Assembly (NCBI GenBank): GCA_902475285.1
Contig: CABRZA010000094.1
Span: 1-9,310, forward strand
Direction of reading: 5' to 3'
Source of the DNA: an uncultured Porphyromonadaceae bacterium
GTDB taxonomy: Bacteria > Bacteroidota > Bacteroidia > Bacteroidales > Muribaculaceae
Length of the DNA stretch: 9,310 bases
The translations under genes were made by a program, and so were the position numbers. Below the pieces are notes generated by a model. The model saw nothing but the letters and a program-made list of their open reading frames with translations, made no database searches and was not told where the DNA came from. Numbering within the stretch: the stretch's first letter is position 1; each line of letters opens with the position of its first letter. Below, in pieces: positions 4,889 to 9,310 of the stretch.

Positions 4889-6283
4889 TCAGAAAAGGAG
4901 CATCTGCGCATCGGAGTCGGGCTTGCGAGGCTTGCGCGGAGGCTCGGTGTAGCCGAAGTCGTCGTTGTCGGGGCGCGGCAGCCGCGAGTGCTCCTCGTCG
5001 GGCTCGCGCGCGAACCAGTCGGGGCACTGGAAGTCGTCCTCGTAGCTCTGCATCTCGCGAACGGTTTCCGCGTCGGGCAGCGTCGCCGACTCCTCGCCCC
5101 CAGAGAAGAGGTTCGGGCCGGCCATGGCCGTCATCTGCTCTTTGAGCGCCGTTATGTCGTCGCGAAGGCGCCGGTTGGTGGCCTTGAGCTTCTCTATGCG
5201 CTCGTCGCGCTTGCGTATCACGGCCTCTATCTGGCCGAACTGCTCCTTCATGTCGTCGACGGCTTTCAGAAGCTCGCGGGCCTCGCTGAGCTCGTGTTCG
5301 GCGCCCTCGCGGGCCGTGCGCTCGGCGGAGTACTTCTCCTGCATGTCGTTGTACATCGCCTGGCCCATACGGTCCTGTTCTTTGAGGTTTTCTATGGCCT
5401 GCCGCATGGTGTCGCATTCCTCGCCAAGCCTGGCGGCGGTTTCGCGGGCCTCGGCTTCGGCTGTCCTGGCCGCTTCGGCTTCGGCCTTGGCGGCCTCGAC
5501 CTGGGCCTTGGCCTCGGCGCTTTCGGCCTTGGCGGCCTCCGCCAGCGCCATGGCCCCCTTGGCCTCGGCGCGAGCCTTCTCTATCTCGGCGCTGCGCTCG
5601 GCGGCTATGCGCGCGGCATCGCCGCTGTCGCCGCCCTCGGCAAGACGCGCCGTGAGCTCCTCGACCTGACGCGTCAGGTCGTCCACAACGCCCGGCTGCA
5701 CGTCGGCTACCTTGAGCTTGTTCATCATGCTGCGGTTTTCGAGCTGGAGCTGCTCGCGTTCGGCATCGGCGGCCGCAAGACGGCTCTCGAGGTCGGTCAC
5801 GCGCTCGCTAAGCGCACGGCGCCGCCGGTCGGCGCTAAGCTGCTGCTCCTGTATGTTGCTGCGCTGGTGCTCGAGCTGCTGCATCTCGGTCTTCAACCGT
5901 TCGGCTTCGCGCCGCGACGCCTCTACCGACGCCTGCAGGCGGCTCTCGGCATGCTGCTCGGCACGCGCCACCAGGCCGTCGAGATACTGCGTCAGCCCCG
6001 CGTCGAGGCTCTCGGCAAGGGCCTTCTGCTGCGCCTGAGGGTCCACCCCACGTTGCAGGAAGTCCGGCAGAGCGCTGTTGAAGATTTTAACAACACCTTC
6101 GAAGATGGCCGCACGCATGTCGGCGTCGATGGCAGGCGCCGGCGTTTCATCTACGGATTCGGCCGAGGGTGCGCAAGTATCGGTGGCGACGGCTTCGGCT
6201 CCCGTGGAGTCGTCGCTGTCGCTATATTCGTCGCTGTCGGGCCCGAAGCCGAACACGCGTTTGAAAGATTCGAAGAAGCTCAT
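4889..6283 (-). CDS. Coiled-coil protein with C-terminal QMLLF, function unknown
   Basis: This 464-aa soluble protein opens with MSFFESFKRVFGFG and an acidic Asp/Ser-rich stretch (15-50). A short helical domain follows (52-105). A long charged coiled coil then runs from about 105 to 190 and 200 to 388, including an Ala/Glu/Lys-rich part (222-288). The tail is acidic and Pro-rich (DWFAREPDEEH, FGYTEPPRKPRKP) and ends QMLLF (460-464). I see no catalytic motif, signal peptide or membrane segment. The tail pattern ending in AQMxLF looks like a Bacteroidales hypothetical-protein family. The last five residues fit the QxxLF form of the DNA sliding-clamp-binding peptide, which is suggestive only. 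Its ATG shares one base with the preceding stop (TAATG), so it is probably translationally coupled to the receiver/ATP-binding gene. Confidence 0.88.
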   Translation of the reverse strand: MSFFESFKRVFGFGPDSDEYSDSDDSTGAEAVATDTCAPSAESVDETPAPAIDADMRAAIFEGVVKIFNSALPDFLQRGVDPQAQQKALAESLDAGLTQYLDGLVARAEQHAESRLQASVEASRREAERLKTEMQQLEHQRSNIQEQQLSADRRRRALSERVTDLESRLAAADAEREQLQLENRSMMNKLKVADVQPGVVDDLTRQVEELTARLAEGGDSGDAARIAAERSAEIEKARAEAKGAMALAEAAKAESAEAKAQVEAAKAEAEAARTAEAEARETAARLGEECDTMRQAIENLKEQDRMGQAMYNDMQEKYSAERTAREGAEHELSEARELLKAVDDMKEQFGQIEAVIRKRDERIEKLKATNRRLRDDITALKEQMTAMAGPNLFSGGEESATLPDAETVREMQSYEDDFQCPDWFAREPDEEHSRLPRPDNDDFGYTEPPRKPRKPDSDAQMLLF

Positions 6284-9200
6284 TATAGGGTATAGTCTGG
6301 ATTGTTCATGTTGTTGTCGGCCTGCGTATACTGCGGCTTCACCACAGTGCCAAGCCCCGAGCGGCCGTTGACGGCTATCGGCAGCGGTTGCTCGAATTCA
6401 ACCACGCGCACAGTGCCGTCGTCGTAGGCGGCCTCACGCGTGTCGAGGTACTCGCTGTCGTAGTGTCCCTTGCCGCCGCCGGCGTCGACGGTGAAGTAGC
6501 CCACGCCGAACGACGTTAGGTTCTGGAAGAAATGCGTGCCCTGGCTGGGCTCCACGCGGTAGCCCGGAAGCGACGCCTCAACTATAAGGCGTGCCGCCGA
6601 AATGTCGGCCCAGCGCACAGGTATGCCCAGCGCGGGGTCCGACGAGCCCCAGCGCCCCGGGCCTATCAGTATGTAGCCCTCGCCGCGGGCCGCCAGGTCG
6701 GCGTTGATGGCGCGCAGGCGCTCGGCGGTGGCGGGGTTCCGCGTCGAGTCGAAGGCCGACGGCTTGACGTAGACCACCGTCCGCACGCCCTCTATCAGGC
6801 CGTTGCCCAGCGCCGTGTCGGTGCGCAGAAGAAGCTCCGCGTCGGGGCGATCGAGCACGTTGTCGCTTATAAGGTTCTTGCGGTCGACGATAGGGCGTAT
6901 CTGCAACCAGTACATGTTGGCCTTGATGCCCGTCGGCGTAGGCTTGGGAAGTATGAGCCCCGCAAATTCTATCTCCACGGGACGCTGCATGGCCATCTGC
7001 CCCTGACGAAGCATGAAGTCGATGGCCTCGGCAACGGGCAATGCCTTGTCGCGCAGTATGTTGTTGAAGGTCACCACGCGGCGCCCGCGACCCTCTTCGT
7101 AGTCTTTGAGCACGCCGTCGGCGGCGTCGTAGGTCGACACCGTATACCGCAGCGCACCCGTGCCGGCGAAGTCCTGAACGTTTTTCAGCTCGAGATTGGC
7201 GCTCTCGTCGAGCTCGGCGCTGAAACTGTCGCCGCAGATGGCGTATAGCTTGGTCTGCGTGTCGCGCAGGGCCAGGTCGATGGTGCTGGTCTGCAACGCA
7301 TGTTCGGCGTGAAGGGGCGAGAAGCGCAGACCACGGCCGCCGTCCACTATGTATTTGCCCAGGCCTACGGCGATTTCGGCCACGCCGTCGTCGGGCTGCT
7401 CGTCGCCCAAAGGGTAGTAGTTGAGCGAGCGCCCGACACCCGAGAACGACGGGAAGTAGTAGCCCCCGTGCTCGTCGCCCACCACTTCTTGAAGTATCAC
7501 GGCCATCTTCTCCTGGTCGATCACGTTGCTCGTGGCGGTCATATACTGCTTGCTGGCGGCGTAGAACACCGAGGCGTACACACCCTTGATGGCCTCTTGA
7601 AGCCATTCCAGGCGCCGTGTGCTGTCGGGGCTGTATGGCACCATATAGGTGGCGTAGATGCCCGCGAAGGGCTGGTAGTGCGAGTCTTCCAGCAGGCTCG
7701 AGCTGCGCACGGCAAGCGGACGGTCGACCACGTCGAAAAGCGCCAGAAGGTCTTCGTTGAGCCGCTCGGGCAGCTTGGCCGCAAGGAAAGCCGACAGGAT
7801 GTCGCTGTCGCTCGCCGGGCTCAGGGCCATGGGATAGAGACCGTTGGTGCTCATGAACTCGTCGAACACATCGGTGCACAGCACCACCGTGCGCGGTATC
7901 GATATGGTCATGCCGTAGAAGTTGTCGCACACCGGGTTCTTCTTTATTATCGAGTCGATGAACGCCAGGCCGCGGCCCTTGCCCCCGAGGCTGCCCTGAC
8001 CTATGCGGGCGAAGTTGGAGTAGTGGTCGAAGCGGTCTTTCTGGAACACGGCCACCACGCCTCTGTTCTTCATCTTGCGGTACTTGATGATGAGGTCGAA
8101 GAAGAGCTGGCGCACCGCCGGTGCCTCCTCCACCGAGGTGAAGTGGTGGCGCTTCACCACGTCGGCTATCGGGAAGAGAGCGCGCGAATAGAGCCACCGC
8201 GATATGTCGTTGTGGCTCGCGTGGTAGAGCAGTGCGTCGGCAGGTATGTCGAAGATATTCTGTTGAAGCTCTTTGAGGTTGTGGATGGTCAGGATGGGCT
8301 TCTTGTCCTTCGGGTCGAGTATCACGAAGTCGCCGAAGCCGAAGTTGCCCATGATGGCCTCCCCGAGGTCGACGGGAAGCTTTTTCGAGTTCTTGTCGAT
8401 GAACACGCCGCCGAAGGAGTCCACGGCCTTGGCGTTGGCCGTCTCCGACGATTCTATGATGATGGGAAGGTAGGGGTCCTTCTCGCGGAGCCAGTGCGCC
8501 AGGCGCAGACCCGCATGCGGGTCCTTCGCGCCCTCGCGCGCAAACGACACGTCGCTTATCACCCCCAGCATCTTGTCGCCGTAGCGCTCGTAGAGCTCAA
8601 CGGCCTCCTCGTAGTTGCGGGCAAGCATCACCTTGGGGCGCCCGCGCATGCGCAGCATCTGCTCGTGCTGGTTCAGGGCCTCGGTCGAGAACACAAGCGA
8701 CTGTTTCAGCAGAAACTTGTAGATGTGAGGAAGCACCGACGAGTAGAAGCGCACCGAGTCTTCAACCAACATTATCATCTGCACGCCAACGTCGCTTATG
8801 TCGTTGGCGTTAAGCTTGTCTTCGAGCAGCTTGATGATGGCCAGAAGCAGGTCCATGTTGCCCAGCCAGCTGAAAACGTAGTCCACATGGCTGAGGTCCT
8901 GCATGGCAAGCCGACGCGACACTTCCTTGCTGAACGGCGTGAGTACAACAACCGGCACGTTGGCGTGACGCCCTTTCAGCAGAGCAACGCCGTCGAAGGT
9001 CTCGCCTATGTCTATCCCAGGCATCGCCACCACAAGGTCGAAAGCCTTGGTGTTCATCGCTTCGACGGCCTCCGATATGGTCGACACGCGCGTAACGCGC
9101 GGTGGCGAACTGAGGTTGAGGGCCACATACTCGTTGTAGAGCTGTTCCTCCACGCGACCGTCCTCCTCCATCATGAAGGCGTCGTAGGGCGAAGCCACAA

Positions 9201-9285
9201 GCAACACGTTGAAAATGCGGTGCTGCATAAGCGACTGGAACGATGTTTCTTTCAGAAACATTCTACTCAAGGCTTCCTCGTTCAT
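6283..9285 (-). CDS. Receiver-domain protein with PEP/pyruvate-binding (PPDK-N type) ATP-binding domain
   Basis: This 1000-aa protein belongs to a Bacteroidota family usually labelled PEP/pyruvate-binding protein or PEP synthase. Residues 24-150 are a receiver-like fold without its acceptor Asp (Ala87 in DLVVAMPG). Residues 168-315 are a second receiver with the key residues in place: Glu175-Asp176, Asp245 (ISDVSF), Ser279/Ser280 and Lys298. Residues 425-803 match the ATP-binding domain of PPDK/PEP synthase: SLGGKGRGL at 432-440, AVRSSSLLEDS at 525-535, and EIEFAG then LQIRP near 771-798. About 190 conserved-looking residues follow (GPGRWGSSDPALGIPVRW, SQGTHFFQN). The swivelling phosphohistidine domain and the PEP-binding barrel of real PEP synthase are both absent, so it should not be called ppsA. 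The start at 9285 is the first ATG. A TTG at 9309 would add 8 residues, and an ATG at 9258 would remove 9. The promoter lies beyond the right edge. Confidence 0.9.
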   Translation of the reverse strand: MNEEALSRMFLKETSFQSLMQHRIFNVLLVASPYDAFMMEEDGRVEEQLYNEYVALNLSSPPRVTRVSTISEAVEAMNTKAFDLVVAMPGIDIGETFDGVALLKGRHANVPVVVLTPFSKEVSRRLAMQDLSHVDYVFSWLGNMDLLLAIIKLLEDKLNANDISDVGVQMIMLVEDSVRFYSSVLPHIYKFLLKQSLVFSTEALNQHEQMLRMRGRPKVMLARNYEEAVELYERYGDKMLGVISDVSFAREGAKDPHAGLRLAHWLREKDPYLPIIIESSETANAKAVDSFGGVFIDKNSKKLPVDLGEAIMGNFGFGDFVILDPKDKKPILTIHNLKELQQNIFDIPADALLYHASHNDISRWLYSRALFPIADVVKRHHFTSVEEAPAVRQLFFDLIIKYRKMKNRGVVAVFQKDRFDHYSNFARIGQGSLGGKGRGLAFIDSIIKKNPVCDNFYGMTISIPRTVVLCTDVFDEFMSTNGLYPMALSPASDSDILSAFLAAKLPERLNEDLLALFDVVDRPLAVRSSSLLEDSHYQPFAGIYATYMVPYSPDSTRRLEWLQEAIKGVYASVFYAASKQYMTATSNVIDQEKMAVILQEVVGDEHGGYYFPSFSGVGRSLNYYPLGDEQPDDGVAEIAVGLGKYIVDGGRGLRFSPLHAEHALQTSTIDLALRDTQTKLYAICGDSFSAELDESANLELKNVQDFAGTGALRYTVSTYDAADGVLKDYEEGRGRRVVTFNNILRDKALPVAEAIDFMLRQGQMAMQRPVEIEFAGLILPKPTPTGIKANMYWLQIRPIVDRKNLISDNVLDRPDAELLLRTDTALGNGLIEGVRTVVYVKPSAFDSTRNPATAERLRAINADLAARGEGYILIGPGRWGSSDPALGIPVRWADISAARLIVEASLPGYRVEPSQGTHFFQNLTSFGVGYFTVDAGGGKGHYDSEYLDTREAAYDDGTVRVVEFEQPLPIAVNGRSGLGTVVKPQYTQADNNMNNPDYTL

Positions 9286-9310
9286 ACACGGCGGGTTTAG
9301 AATAAGCAAA

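Noticed and set aside
3261..4952. A 563-aa open frame on the plus strand opposite thrC
   Set aside because: It is low-complexity and His/Arg/Gly/Val-rich, and its extent follows thrC on the other strand, so it is a shadow of thrC.
4988..6295. A 435-aa open frame on the plus strand opposite the coiled-coil gene
   Set aside because: Its Leu/Gly-rich composition is the complement of the Ala/Glu/Lys codons of the coiled coil. No start signal or domain is visible.
6283..9285. Phosphoenolpyruvate synthase (ppsA)
   Set aside because: Only the ATP-binding domain is present. The phosphohistidine swivelling domain and PEP-binding barrel are absent.
7300..9300. A 666-aa open frame on the plus strand opposite the receiver/ATP-binding gene
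   Set aside because: It is His/Val/Ala-rich with no recognisable domain and lies wholly antisense to a gene with clear motifs. Long antisense frames are expected from G/C-ending codons.

Overview
The window is a chromosomal stretch from a member of the Bacteroidota, most likely the order Bacteroidales. The evidence is protein content (threonine synthase, a YafV-type amidase, an HU/LysM membrane protein and a receiver/PEP-synthase-like protein of types common in that order), the absence of clear Shine-Dalgarno sequences, and a TTTG-N20-TAnnTTTG promoter. GC-rich coding DNA with frequent AUA isoleucine codons would suit a gut family such as Muribaculaceae, but that narrower placement is inference only.

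Layout. Everything recognisable is on the minus strand, so transcription runs from high to low coordinates. In that order: (1) a 1000-aa protein with two receiver-like domains and a PEP-synthase-type ATP-binding domain (9285-6283); (2) a 464-aa coiled-coil protein ending in QMLLF (6283-4889); (3) threonine synthase thrC (4805-3492); (4) a 120-aa conserved-type helical protein of unknown function (3466-3104); (5) a small PlsC-like acyltransferase (3107-2565); (6) a nitrilase-superfamily omega-amidase (2568-1765); (7) an HU-domain protein with a Ser-Glu repeat, one membrane segment and a LysM-like C-terminus (1764-673). After about 655 bp of non-coding DNA comes the 5' end of a tRNA gene cut by the left edge (17-1), with its own promoter.

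Organisation. Genes 1/2, 4/5, 5/6 and 6/7 overlap or abut (TAATG, ATGA, ATGA, TAG-ATG), which suggests translational coupling. Gaps of 83 bp (before thrC) and 25 bp (after it) are the only breaks, so this is probably one or two operons. The products do not form an obvious single pathway: amino-acid biosynthesis, phospholipid acylation, metabolite repair, and three proteins of unclear, possibly chromosome- or envelope-linked roles.

The non-coding region (18-672) is the structurally richest part. It holds a 288-bp nested inverted-repeat element (262-549), four copies of a 22-nt unit in two orientations, a run of three short palindromes (593-642) and two copies of a 14-bp sequence bracketing the element. 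I see no complete undescribed system such as a defence island. The best leads are this palindromic element, the HU-membrane-LysM protein, the receiver/ATP-binding protein that lacks the usual phosphohistidine domain, and the possible sliding-clamp motif on the coiled-coil protein.
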